In this document: positions 35,447-44,057 of the stretch, one piece after another | How the letters are laid out: each line of letters opens with the position of its first letter | How positions within the stretch are numbered: the stretch's first letter is position 1 | Origin: Sporocytophaga myxococcoides | GTDB taxonomy: Bacteria; Bacteroidota; Bacteroidia; Cytophagales; Cytophagaceae | NCBI RefSeq assembly: GCF_000775915.1 | Contig: NZ_BBLT01000004.1 | Coordinates: 434,001-498,000 of the forward strand | Direction: 5' to 3' | DNA length: 64,000 bases | Translations under genes and position numbers: made by a program | Notes under the pieces: generated by a model | Told to the model about the DNA's origin: nothing | The model's input: only the letters and a program-made list of their open reading frames with translations | Database searches by the model: none

Positions 35447-36424
35447 ATGGACATTTCAGATATCGTGAAAACTACCAACCAGGAGAACTTTGCGGAAGAC
35501 CTGATTAAAGGGCTAAGCAGCAGTCCAAAATATCTTCCTTCAAGATATTTATATGATGATAAAGGAGATGCCTTATTTCAAAAAATAATGAACCTTGATG
35601 AGTATTATCTTACAAGAGCTGAGTTTCAAATTCTGCAAAATATCAGTGAAGATCTTCTGGATTATTTTATTCATTACAATAAACCTTTTGATCTTATCGA
35701 ATTAGGTGCTGGTGATGGCCTTAAGACCAGGGTACTCCTTAAATCTCTAATGGATAAAAAAGCCGCCTTTCAATACATCCCTGTAGATATTTCAGAAAAT
35801 ATACTCAGATTATTATCTTCAGAGCTAAACAAAGAGTTTCCTGATCTGATACTAAAACCTCTTTGCAATGATTATTTCGGCGCTATGTCAGAATTACAAA
35901 GATTTGAGGGAAAAAGAAAAGTAGTGTTATTTATGGGAGGTAACATAGGCAATTTCAGTCAGGATGAAAGCTTTAACTTCTTTGCAGAACTCAGCAAGTG
36001 CTTAGCACCAGGAGATCTCGTTCTCACAGGTTTTGACCTTAAAAAAGACCCAAGACTGATTTTAAAAGCTTATGATGATTCTGAAGGTATTACTGCTAAG
36101 TTCAATTTCAACTTACTGCATAGAATCAACAAAGAGTTTGCAGGTGATTTTAAAACAGAAAATTTTATTCATTTTCCTTATTACGACCCAGCTACAGGAG
36201 AATGCAAAAGCTTTTTAGTGAGTAGAATAAACCAAAGTGTCAGATTAAAGGCGCTTGATCTTACTATTGGTTTCAAAGCCTGGGAAAGTATACAGACAGA
36301 AGTATCAAAAAAATATTCAGAAAAAGAAATAGAAGATCTGGCTGATCTTACAGGATTCGCTAGAATTCAAAACTTTTATGATGCTAATAAATATTTCACA
36401 GACTCTCTTTGGGTGAAAAAATAA
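35447..36424 (+). CDS. egtD: L-histidine N(alpha)-methyltransferase EgtD
   Basis: The 325-residue protein has the EgtD start SPKYLPSRYLYDDKGDALFQ, then MNLDEYYLTRAEFQIL, the S-adenosylmethionine-binding LIELGAGDGLKTRVLL, and GGNIGNFSQDE. EgtD methylates histidine three times to hercynine (trimethylhistidine), the substrate of EgtB. Its length matches the family (about 320). It starts eight bases after egtB, so the pair is one operon. The cysE gene follows after about 145 bases. Confidence 0.92.
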   Translation: MDISDIVKTTNQENFAEDLIKGLSSSPKYLPSRYLYDDKGDALFQKIMNLDEYYLTRAEFQILQNISEDLLDYFIHYNKPFDLIELGAGDGLKTRVLLKSLMDKKAAFQYIPVDISENILRLLSSELNKEFPDLILKPLCNDYFGAMSELQRFEGKRKVVLFMGGNIGNFSQDESFNFFAELSKCLAPGDLVLTGFDLKKDPRLILKAYDDSEGITAKFNFNLLHRINKEFAGDFKTENFIHFPYYDPATGECKSFLVSRINQSVRLKALDLTIGFKAWESIQTEVSKKYSEKEIEDLADLTGFARIQNFYDANKYFTDSLWVKK

Positions 36425-36569
36425 AAGTTACCACATTTTGCTTAATTTGCATCGCGAACCACACTAAAGAATAAAAATGTTAAAATTACATATACTTTAT
36501 AATTCTTTATGTAAAAAATAAGGGATAGACTCTTACGTAGGTAAGCGATTTTGAAATTTGTTAAGCAAG

Positions 36570-37397
36570 ATGAAAAGCGAATTTATTAACAAAGTATTTC
36601 TTTCTTACAAACTGGCGAAACCTAATCCCCAGCCTGAAAGCATATATGAAATTCTGAACGAATATTTAAAGCTGATGTTTCCGGAATTATCTGAGAAACA
36701 ATATGGAAACATCGAAGAGGTTGAAGCAAGATATAAAGAATTAAAACTTCAACTTTTATCTACTTTTCAATCGATGCAAAGGTATCTACCTAAAAAAGCT
36801 GAAGTAATTACCAATGGATTTCTGGATTACCTTCCTGGCATATATGACAAGTTAAAATCAGATGTTGAGGCAATTGTTGTTGGAGACCCTGCTGCTACCA
36901 GTGCTTATGAGGTTATAAAAGCTTATCCTGGTTTTTATGCCATCGCCATGTACAGAATGGCCAACGTACTTTTTAAGATGTCAATTCCGGTTTTGGCAAG
37001 AATTATAACTGAATTTGCTCACTCAAAGACAGGTATTGATATTCACCCCGGAGCTGAAATCGGTTCGCATTTTTGCATAGATCATGGGACAGGAATTGTT
37101 ATCGGTGAAACTTCCATAATCGGCAGCCATGTTAAAATATATCAAGGGGTAACCCTTGGAGCACTTAGCGTTAACAAAAGTATGGCAAGCAAAAAAAGGC
37201 ATCCAACAATAGAAGACCACGTGGTAATCTATGCCGGAGCAACCATCCTTGGCGCCGATACTATCATTGGTCATCACAGTATTGTTGGAGGAAATGTGTG
37301 GCTGACCAAATCCGTACCTCCATTTTCCACAGTATATCACAAAGCTCAGATTGAAATCGGTAAACTTGAAGACATCAAAGGACTTCCCGGATACTGA
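36570..37397 (+). CDS. cysE: Serine O-acetyltransferase CysE
   Basis: The 275-residue enzyme has an N-terminal helical region (to about 130) and a C-terminal left-handed beta-helix with hexapeptide repeats (about 145-245): IDIHPGAEIGSHFCIDHGTGIVIGE, then VKIYQGVTLGAL and HPTIEDHVVIYAGATILG. The His of DHGTG and of KRHPTI are active-site residues in this family. It makes O-acetylserine from serine and acetyl-CoA for the cysteine synthase encoded next. The ATG at 36570 was chosen over a TTG 12 bases upstream. The C-terminus ends GLPGY, not the Ile that anchors CysE to CysK in E. coli, so complex formation with CysM is not assured. Confidence 0.9.
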   Translation: MKSEFINKVFLSYKLAKPNPQPESIYEILNEYLKLMFPELSEKQYGNIEEVEARYKELKLQLLSTFQSMQRYLPKKAEVITNGFLDYLPGIYDKLKSDVEAIVVGDPAATSAYEVIKAYPGFYAIAMYRMANVLFKMSIPVLARIITEFAHSKTGIDIHPGAEIGSHFCIDHGTGIVIGETSIIGSHVKIYQGVTLGALSVNKSMASKKRHPTIEDHVVIYAGATILGADTIIGHHSIVGGNVWLTKSVPPFSTVYHKAQIEIGKLEDIKGLPGY

Positions 37398-37441
37398 TAT
37401 TCAAAATATTATAGATTAAAAGATTATAAAGTATTATATCA

Positions 37442-38326
37442 ATGGCATCACTTCTTGACTTTGTAGGAAATACACCACTTGTCGAAATAAAAAATATTAA
37501 CCCGAACAAAGCTGTAAAAATTTTTGCTAAGCTGGAAGGACACAATCCTGGAGGAAGTGTAAAAGACAGAGCAGCCTACGGAATGATTAAAGGCGCCCTT
37601 TCCCGAGGTGAATTAAAACCGGGAATGAAGCTTGTAGAAGCAACCAGTGGAAATACCGGAATTGCTCTCGCTATGATTGCACGTTTATTCGGACTGGAAA
37701 TTGAAATCATCATGCCTTCTAATGCAACCAGGGAAAGAGTACTTACCATGGAAGCTTTCGGAGCAAAGGTAATCCTTACTCCTTCAGAGAAATCAATGGA
37801 AGGAGCTATTGACCTTGCGCATGAGAAGGTTGCAGGCGGAGGGTATTTTATGCTTAACCAGTTTGCCAATCCCGACAATTATATGGCCCACTACTATGGC
37901 ACAGGACCTGAAATCTGGAAAGATACAGATGAAAAGATAACTCATTTTGTATCTTCAATGGGAACGACCGGGACAATTATGGGAACCTCTAAATTTCTAA
38001 AAGAAAAAAATAAATCCATTCAAATTGTAGGTGTTCAGCCTTTGGATGGTTCACAAATACCGGGCATCAGGAGATGGCCTAAGGAATATCTTCCTAAAAT
38101 ATTTGACCCTTCAAGGATAGACAGAATAATTGATGTTTCCCAGGAGGATGCCACCAATACAGCCAGAAGACTTAGTAAAGAAGAAGCAATTTTTGGCGGA
38201 ATGAGCAGCGGAGGTGCTATGGCAGCATCAATAAAACTTGCTTCTGAATTGGATAAAGGAGTTATCGTCTGCATCATCTGTGACCGCGGCGATAGATATC
38301 TTTCTACTGATTTATTTGGCCAGTAA
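37442..38326 (+). CDS. cysM: Cysteine synthase CysM (O-acetylserine sulfhydrylase B)
   Basis: The 294-residue PLP enzyme has the Lys41 Schiff base in GGSVKDRAA, the phosphate loop ATSGNTGIAL (67-77) and a C-terminal MSSGGAMAA segment. The sequence IRRWPKEYLPKIFDPSRID is typical of CysM rather than CysK. It converts O-acetylserine and sulfide (or thiosulfate) to cysteine. It starts 44 bases after cysE in the same direction. Together with egtB and egtD upstream it forms a thiol-supply and thiol-use gene group. Confidence 0.92.
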   Translation: MASLLDFVGNTPLVEIKNINPNKAVKIFAKLEGHNPGGSVKDRAAYGMIKGALSRGELKPGMKLVEATSGNTGIALAMIARLFGLEIEIIMPSNATRERVLTMEAFGAKVILTPSEKSMEGAIDLAHEKVAGGGYFMLNQFANPDNYMAHYYGTGPEIWKDTDEKITHFVSSMGTTGTIMGTSKFLKEKNKSIQIVGVQPLDGSQIPGIRRWPKEYLPKIFDPSRIDRIIDVSQEDATNTARRLSKEEAIFGGMSSGGAMAASIKLASELDKGVIVCIICDRGDRYLSTDLFGQ

Positions 38327-38337
38327 AACTCTAAAAA

Positions 38338-38383
38338 CCTTTTAGATTGATATCAGTTTTCCTTCTGAAATCAATTTAAAAGG
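38338..38383 (+). other. Long imperfect hairpin just before a lipoprotein start
   Basis: Two 19-base arms (38338-38356 and 38365-38383) pair with only two mismatches around an eight-base loop. The hairpin fills most of the gap between cysM and the next gene and ends four bases before that gene's ATG. It could be a terminator without a T-tract, or it could mask translation start. Confidence 0.5.
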
Positions 38384-38387
38384 TCAA

Positions 38388-39011
38388 ATGTCTTTTTCAT
38401 CTTCTTATATTCATCAAAGGATAGCGTTGCTGGTTGTAGTTTCTTACCTTTTCTCTTGTGAAAGTTCTAAAAAAACATCTACAGGTTCTGAAACAACAAA
38501 TTATAATGAAAAGGGGAATATTGAAGTTCCGGACGAATATGCCATTTCTAAAGAGCGGGTTGGAAATTTGACCATTGATATGCCCATTGGAAATATTTTC
38601 AGTTATTATGATAAATCCCAGGTAAAAAAATCTGCTTTTACATCCGAGGGACAAAAATTTGAAGCCTATTTTATTAAAACCAGCAGAGATACCTCAAGAT
38701 ATCTGAGAATTGACCCTATATGCACGGACTCATGCAAAATATGGAGAATTAAAGTATACGACAAAAGATACAAGACAAGATCAGGATTGGGAATAGGTTC
38801 CAAGGTAGGTGAAATAAAAAGCTATCACTATATTGACTGGGCAGGAAATACGGAAGACGGTCCTGCCTTTGGACTTGAGCGACTAGGTATAACCTTTCTA
38901 ATTGATTCCACCTCTTTACCTGCAACGGCAAGGAAAAATATAGATGTTGAAACTTTGTCTGACTCTGCTAAAGTAGCAGGTATTTTGATTACTAAAGGTC
39001 ACAGTCAGTAA
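38388..39011 (+). CDS. Lipoprotein of unknown function
   Basis: The 207-residue protein has a lipoprotein signal with SYLFSC (Cys near residue 24) followed by Ser/Lys. The mature part is beta-rich, with a repeated charged pattern and a segment RSGLGIGSKVGEIKSYHYIDWAG that resembles a conserved block seen in Bacteroidota surface lipoproteins. No enzyme motif is visible. A strong hairpin lies just before its start codon and it ends facing the SDR gene. Confidence 0.65.
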   Translation: MSFSSSYIHQRIALLVVVSYLFSCESSKKTSTGSETTNYNEKGNIEVPDEYAISKERVGNLTIDMPIGNIFSYYDKSQVKKSAFTSEGQKFEAYFIKTSRDTSRYLRIDPICTDSCKIWRIKVYDKRYKTRSGLGIGSKVGEIKSYHYIDWAGNTEDGPAFGLERLGITFLIDSTSLPATARKNIDVETLSDSAKVAGILITKGHSQ

Positions 39012-39037
39012 TTACAAAACCAGCATGAGCTTCCTGT

Positions 39038-39063
39038 AAAAATGAGAGTCTTGTTCGACTCTC
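39038..39063 (-). terminator. Terminator for the SDR-kinase unit
   Basis: A seven-base stem (GAGAGTC at 39044-39050 with GACTCTC at 39057-39063) sits just past the SDR stop on the minus strand and is followed there by five T (A's at 39038-39042). Confidence 0.7.
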
Positions 39064-39789
39064 TTAAACTTCATTAACTGACATTACCACTCCTTTGTAA
39101 TCACTTTCATTTTCGAGCAGCCGCCATATTTTCTCAGCAACCTTTTCTGGCGATACCAGCATATGCTCCTTTTTATAGTTAATAAACTCCTCCACCCGAC
39201 TAAAATCTTCCGGAGAAACTTTTCTAATTTCTGTCTGCATAGGTGTATCTAGTATTCCTGGAGCAAGAGAGAAAAATCTGAAATTGCTATGAGAAAATTT
39301 AGCTTCGTTTGCTGCTACAGCAGTCTGCATATCAAGAGCTGCTTTTGAACTGCAATAAACAGACCAGCCATCTACAGGTTTTTTCGCAGCACCGGAGCTT
39401 ATATTTAAAATAAGTTTTGAAGCATCATTATTTCTATACCTGTTAACAAATTCATTCATGAGCAAAGCTGGCGCTATAACATTACAGTTATAACCTTCGA
39501 TGATCTTTCGATCATGTTGCTTTCCCAGATAGGTAATTTCACCAATATTACCCGCATTATTAATCAAACATATCTTTGATGGATTTCTGAAATTTGGGAA
39601 AATACTATTATAAAATTTATGGAGTGAATCAACTTCAGAAAGGTTGATAAACAGGTGCTCGTAATTATCGTGGTGAATAGAGACAGTACGGGAAATTCCT
39701 ATCACAAAATTGCCTGGATCGGATAATATACGCTCTGCAATTGCTTTTCCTAATCCTTTACTGGTTCCTGTTATTATATAATATTTCAT
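39064..39789 (-). CDS. Short-chain dehydrogenase/reductase (SDR)
   Basis: The 241-residue enzyme has the NAD(P)-binding TGTSKGLG (7-14), the NNAG motif near residue 79 and the catalytic Tyr-x-x-x-Lys in VYCSSKAAL near residue 150. It resembles the sepiapterin-reductase/benzil-reductase branch of classical SDRs, which would reduce a small carbonyl with NADPH in the cytoplasm. Its start overlaps the histidine kinase stop by four bases (ATGA), so the two are translated together. The substrate is unknown. Confidence 0.85.
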   Translation of the reverse strand: MKYYIITGTSKGLGKAIAERILSDPGNFVIGISRTVSIHHDNYEHLFINLSEVDSLHKFYNSIFPNFRNPSKICLINNAGNIGEITYLGKQHDRKIIEGYNCNVIAPALLMNEFVNRYRNNDASKLILNISSGAAKKPVDGWSVYCSSKAALDMQTAVAANEAKFSHSNFRFFSLAPGILDTPMQTEIRKVSPEDFSRVEEFINYKKEHMLVSPEKVAEKIWRLLENESDYKGVVMSVNEV

Positions 39790-41438
39790 AGTTCCTGATC
39801 GGTATCCTTTTTCATGGAATAACCAGGAATCTCAATTATAGTTGTGGTACCTTCAGAAATTTTGGAATGTAATTGTATCCGTCCTTTTAACTTTTCAATG
39901 ACACTTTTAACAATATAAAGGCCGAGACCTGAACCATCTGACAACTCAGTTCCCCTGTAAAACATGTCAAAAATCCTTTCCTTTGAATCTTCCTGGATTC
40001 CAATTCCATTATCAGTAAAAACGGCTCGTATCAATTGAGGATCACCGCTGATATTTATTGAAAGAAATGAATTAGTTATATTGACACGCTGGTACTTTAT
40101 GGCATTGGAAATGATATTTTTGAAAATAATTTTTAACCTGATGAGATCTGAGCAGAATTGCCCTTCGCATGAAATATCCCAGGAAATATTTATCCTGTCT
40201 GCATTTTTCAGGAATCTCAGTTCTTCGATGGTTTCTTGTATGAGTATGGAAAAATCAATTGGCCGTTGCTCCATTTCAAGACGATCATTTCTTGAAATTG
40301 AAAGGAGGTTAATGATATAGTTATCCAGCTTTTTAGCCGAATCTCCCACAAAAGACATGTATTGCTTGAGTTTTTGTGTGTCCCTTTCTTCCAAAGAAAT
40401 TTCTACCAATCCTCGAATGGAAGTTAAAGGAGCTCTTAGATCGTGTGAAGCTCTGTAGACAAAATGATCCAGTTCAAAATTAATTTTCTTTAGTTCTTCT
40501 TCAGCTTGTTTTTCCTTGGAAATATCTCTGGCTATGGTAGATATATATTCAAGATGCCCCTGAGAATCAAGATGAGCAATAATTACCTGAGATACAGGAA
40601 TAGTTTTTCCTTCAGATGTAATAAACCTGGTTTCTCCTTGCCAGGTGCCATGTTTGAGTGCATATGGAATGGCCTCTGTAATCAAATATTTATAAACATC
40701 CGGAGGATGCATTTCTACTAAACTCCTTCTGACATTACTATCATCATTTTTTTCATCCAGCAGCCTCACTCCGGCATTATTCATATAAACATTCTGCCCT
40801 TGCACATTAACCATTGCTACAAGATCAGAAGTTGCTTCCAGAATTTTGTTTGTTCTGTTATTCTGCTGTTCTATTAATAATTTATCGGTAATATTCCGCA
40901 CCAGGTAAATATAATTATCACCTGAAGGGAAAACGGTTATTTCAAACTGATTGAGAATACCTTTCATAAAGGCTTCATAAGAAAAAGTCAGAGACTTTCT
41001 TTTCTCCATAATCATTTGGCCGATCAGTTTATCTCTTTCCGGAGTGGATGCTGATTTAAAAAGATCATCGAATCTTTTGCCTGCAATTTCTTCAAATTTA
41101 TACCCGGAGATTTCCTCAGCAGCCTTATTCCAATAAATAAACCTGAAATCTTTATCGCATATGCAACAAATGTCAGAAATATTGTCAAGCAGAGTTACCA
41201 TATTGTCAGCATTGACCTTATTGATAACATCCTTCCTGCTTTGAGTAAATACTCTTAGGGACAATAAATTAATAACTACAAGAGCAATTATAAGTGCTGT
41301 AAATATTAAATAGCTGTAAAACGAGTCTTCATAGCTATTGGTAAAAATAAAAAATGCAAAAGCAAGGCTAGTTCCGGATAGAAGAAATAACCTTAAAATT
41401 ACTGTATTCCTGTTTATATCGCCTTGAAAAATCGTCAT
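39786..41438 (-). CDS. PAS-domain sensor histidine kinase with membrane anchor
   Basis: The 550-residue protein has two membrane segments near the N-terminus (about 11-60), two PAS domains (about 80-200 and 205-320), a HisKA domain with H-box YRASHDLRAPLTS, and a HATPase_c domain with N, G1 (DNGIGI) and G2 (DGSGLGLYIV) boxes. No response regulator is next to it; its downstream neighbour is the SDR gene, coupled by ATGA. The ATG at 41438 was chosen over a TTG at 41450. The sensed signal cannot be deduced. Confidence 0.88.
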   Translation of the reverse strand: MTIFQGDINRNTVILRLFLLSGTSLAFAFFIFTNSYEDSFYSYLIFTALIIALVVINLLSLRVFTQSRKDVINKVNADNMVTLLDNISDICCICDKDFRFIYWNKAAEEISGYKFEEIAGKRFDDLFKSASTPERDKLIGQMIMEKRKSLTFSYEAFMKGILNQFEITVFPSGDNYIYLVRNITDKLLIEQQNNRTNKILEATSDLVAMVNVQGQNVYMNNAGVRLLDEKNDDSNVRRSLVEMHPPDVYKYLITEAIPYALKHGTWQGETRFITSEGKTIPVSQVIIAHLDSQGHLEYISTIARDISKEKQAEEELKKINFELDHFVYRASHDLRAPLTSIRGLVEISLEERDTQKLKQYMSFVGDSAKKLDNYIINLLSISRNDRLEMEQRPIDFSILIQETIEELRFLKNADRINISWDISCEGQFCSDLIRLKIIFKNIISNAIKYQRVNITNSFLSINISGDPQLIRAVFTDNGIGIQEDSKERIFDMFYRGTELSDGSGLGLYIVKSVIEKLKGRIQLHSKISEGTTTIIEIPGYSMKKDTDQEL

Positions 41439-41520
41439 AAAAATCTGCAACCCGTCTTATAAAACATGCACAAAAATCCTAATACTGTTTGAGTTACGAG
41501 TTTACCAACAATTTAGTCAT

Positions 41521-41558
41521 AAAAAAAGGCATGATAATTTTTATCTGCCTTTTTTTTT
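41521..41558 (-). terminator. Terminator after hslU
   Basis: The minus-strand sequence forms AAAAAGGCA...TGCC plus a run of T (AAAAAAAGGC at 41521-41530 on the plus strand pairs with TGCCTTTTTTT at 41546-41556). An extra inner GATAA-TTATC pairing is possible. It lies 16 bases after the hslU stop. Confidence 0.85.
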
Positions 41559-41573
41559 GCTTTTTTTCTTTTG

Positions 41574-42971
41574 TTATAATATATACTGACTTAAATCCTG
41601 ATTTTTGACTAATCCTGACAACCTTTCAGATACAATTTCTTTAGTAATTAAAATTTTTGCATTTGGGCCAATTTTCTCAGGGACGTCAAACATTATTTCA
41701 TTTAAAAGATGGCTCATTACCGTGTGAAGCCGTCTTGCCCCGATATTTTCCACTTCAGTATTTACGTTGAAAGCTATTTCAGCAATTTTCTCCAGAGCAT
41801 CTTCCATAAATGTAAGCTCTACTCCCTCTGCATTCAACATAGCCTGATACTGTTTTGTCAAAGCATTTTTAGGTGCTTTTAATATCTGAAAAAAGTCTTC
41901 CTTGGTAAGGCTATTCAGTTCTACCCTGATCGGAAACCTTCCTTGTAATTCCGGAATTAAATCTGATGGCTTGGAGATATGAAATGCTCCTGCTGCTACA
42001 AAAAGGATATGATCCGTCTGAATTACCCCATATTTTGTATTTACTGAGCTACCTTCTACGATCGGTAACAGATCTCTCTGCACCCCTTCTCTGCTTACAT
42101 CGGGGCCTCCTCCTCCATTTTTTCTGGAACCTGAAGCTATTTTATCAATTTCATCAATAAAAATGATTCCTGTATTTTCTGCCTTTCTAATAGCCTCCTC
42201 CTTCACCTCATCCATATCTATAAGCTTGGCAGCTTCCTCTTCCAGCAATAGTTGTCTGGCTTCACCAATAGACACTTTCCTCTTCTTGGTTTTTTTGGGC
42301 ATCATGCCACTAATCATTTCCTGAATATTCATCATGGAAACTTCATCCATACCTCCACCGATTACGCCTACCCCAGGATTGCTATTCGAAGAAACATTTA
42401 TTTCAATCTTCCTTTCATCTAGTTCTCCCGATTTAATTTTCTCCCTGAACTTCTCTCTTGTTCTTTCATTCAGCTCATGGTCATCGTCAGAAGAAGACGG
42501 AGATGGAACTTCACCTGTAAAAATTCCGGATGGACTCTTTTTTAATGGAGGAATTAGAGCATCAAGGATAATATCTTCAACTATTTGTGCTGCCTTAGCC
42601 TTAACATCTTCCTTTTTGCGGGCTTTCACCATGTTTACAGATTGTTCAACAAGATCTCTTACCATACTCTCAACATCTCTTCCTACATATCCAACCTCTG
42701 TAAATTTCGAAGCCTCCACTTTAGTAAAAGGAGCATCAGCAACTTTTGCCAATCTTCTGGCTATCTCTGTTTTTCCAACTCCTGTTGCACCAATCATCAG
42801 AATATTATTAGGAACGATTTCCCTTTGCATATCCTGTCCGGCATTCATACGCCTCCATCTGTTTCTTAAGGCAATAGCAACATTCCTCTTCGCTTCGTGC
42901 TGACCTATAATATATTTATCAAGCTCCTCTACAATTTGTCTTGGAGTTAAATAGCTGTTATTATCAATCAT
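41574..42971 (-). CDS. hslU: ATP-dependent protease ATPase subunit HslU
   Basis: The 465-residue AAA+ protein starts with the HslU signature [34 protein letters not shown]. It has Walker [10 protein letters not shown] at 61-69, the inserted I-domain (about 110-240, acidic and Ser-rich), Walker [12 protein letters not shown], and sensor 2 GARRLHTVM. It unfolds substrates for the HslV peptidase. The hslV gene is not in this window. Its ATG overlaps the porQ stop by one base (TGATG). A terminator follows, so hslU is the last gene of the lon-porQ-hslU unit. Confidence 0.95.
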   Translation of the reverse strand: MIDNNSYLTPRQIVEELDKYIIGQHEAKRNVAIALRNRWRRMNAGQDMQREIVPNNILMIGATGVGKTEIARRLAKVADAPFTKVEASKFTEVGYVGRDVESMVRDLVEQSVNMVKARKKEDVKAKAAQIVEDIILDALIPPLKKSPSGIFTGEVPSPSSSDDDHELNERTREKFREKIKSGELDERKIEINVSSNSNPGVGVIGGGMDEVSMMNIQEMISGMMPKKTKKRKVSIGEARQLLLEEEAAKLIDMDEVKEEAIRKAENTGIIFIDEIDKIASGSRKNGGGGPDVSREGVQRDLLPIVEGSSVNTKYGVIQTDHILFVAAGAFHISKPSDLIPELQGRFPIRVELNSLTKEDFFQILKAPKNALTKQYQAMLNAEGVELTFMEDALEKIAEIAFNVNTEVENIGARRLHTVMSHLLNEIMFDVPEKIGPNAKILITKEIVSERLSGLVKNQDLSQYIL

Positions 42972-44017
42972 CAGATCCTCTTTTTAAATATTCTGTTAAA
43001 ATCTGTAGTTAGAGTAAAATGGTTTGTACCTGTTCCGATATAATAAAATGATCTGGTATAGCCGAATTCAAAATATTTTATCCTGACCATACCACCTAAT
43101 GAGAGTCCGGCTCCTCCAGATTTACTTTCTTCTTTTAATTCTTTTCTTCGTAAAAAGTTATAACCTGCTCTCAATTGAAAATTTTTAGACATCAAAAACT
43201 CAGCTCCGACCGCAAAGTGAGTTAGTAATTTACTTCCAAAAGAAACCTTCTCCTTAATGACATTACCATTCAAATCTACTTTTCCTTTTTGATTTGGATC
43301 ATCGTAAACTATATCCCATTTGTGAAGGTGGTGAGCTGTCAGTGACAGCCTTACCGGCATGTGTTCAGGCTTGAAGCTAGTTCCTAACTGAACATCTGTG
43401 GGTAAATCAACAGTTTCTCCGGACACGTATTTTTTCAAAGGCACACCTACATTTTTAATTACAAGTCCTATTGCCCAATCCTTTTCAGGATGTTTGAATA
43501 TACCTCCCACATCAGTAAGCAGAGCAGCTGAATTATAAGTTCCAATTTGTGAAAAAGCCAGGTTTAACGAGGCTCCTAATGTGAAATGATTAATGGTATG
43601 AGATTTCGCAACAGTAAAAACATACTCTTTTGATTTAAAATCTCCAGTACTATTTCCGGCAAGATCAGCTCCGCTGAAGGTACCGTAATCAAAGTATCTC
43701 ATACCTACCCCCCAGGTTCCGGTCTTTCCTGCATTAAATGCATAATTTACCATAGTAGCCTTTATATCAGCAAGGTATGGTAAATAATTTATAGAAAGAT
43801 AATTCCTGAGTGAATCAGAAAGCGTTGCAGGATTTTGAGTCATCAGATTGATGTCAATACCAGGTTGAGAGATATTGATACCTCCCAATCCGGCAACCCT
43901 TGCATTTACAGGGACATTCAGAAACTGATAAGATGCTCTTCCGCCTAATTGCGCATTGGCATTAGTAAAAGAAAATCCGAAAACTAATAAAAAGAGCGAT
44001 GTAAACCTTATTGTCAT
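42971..44017 (-). CDS. porQ: Type IX secretion system protein PorQ
   Basis: The 348-residue outer membrane beta-barrel protein has a signal peptide ending NANAQ near residue 23. It then has the PorQ/PorP-like start [50 protein letters not shown] and [17 protein letters not shown]. In Porphyromonas, PorQ is part of the attachment complex that fixes T9SS cargo to the surface. The window carries several T9SS cargos that would use it. It lies 40 bases after lon and overlaps hslU by one base. Confidence 0.9.
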   Translation of the reverse strand: MTIRFTSLFLLVFGFSFTNANAQLGGRASYQFLNVPVNARVAGLGGINISQPGIDINLMTQNPATLSDSLRNYLSINYLPYLADIKATMVNYAFNAGKTGTWGVGMRYFDYGTFSGADLAGNSTGDFKSKEYVFTVAKSHTINHFTLGASLNLAFSQIGTYNSAALLTDVGGIFKHPEKDWAIGLVIKNVGVPLKKYVSGETVDLPTDVQLGTSFKPEHMPVRLSLTAHHLHKWDIVYDDPNQKGKVDLNGNVIKEKVSFGSKLLTHFAVGAEFLMSKNFQLRAGYNFLRRKELKEESKSGGAGLSLGGMVRIKYFEFGYTRSFYYIGTGTNHFTLTTDFNRIFKKRI

Positions 44018-44057
44018 TTACTTAAAAAAATTATTTTGTCCATAAACGAACAATAAT

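Noticed and set aside
34123-36424. Ovothiol synthase (OvoA) as an alternative to EgtB-EgtD
   Set aside because: OvoA is one fused protein with a methyltransferase at its C-terminus. Here the methyltransferase is a separate EgtD with the histidine trimethylase start motif, so ergothioneine is favoured.
42334-42903. Long open frame on the plus strand opposite hslU
   Set aside because: It lies entirely antisense to a well supported HslU gene, and its Ser/Leu-rich composition is what the complement of that gene gives. No family features are seen.
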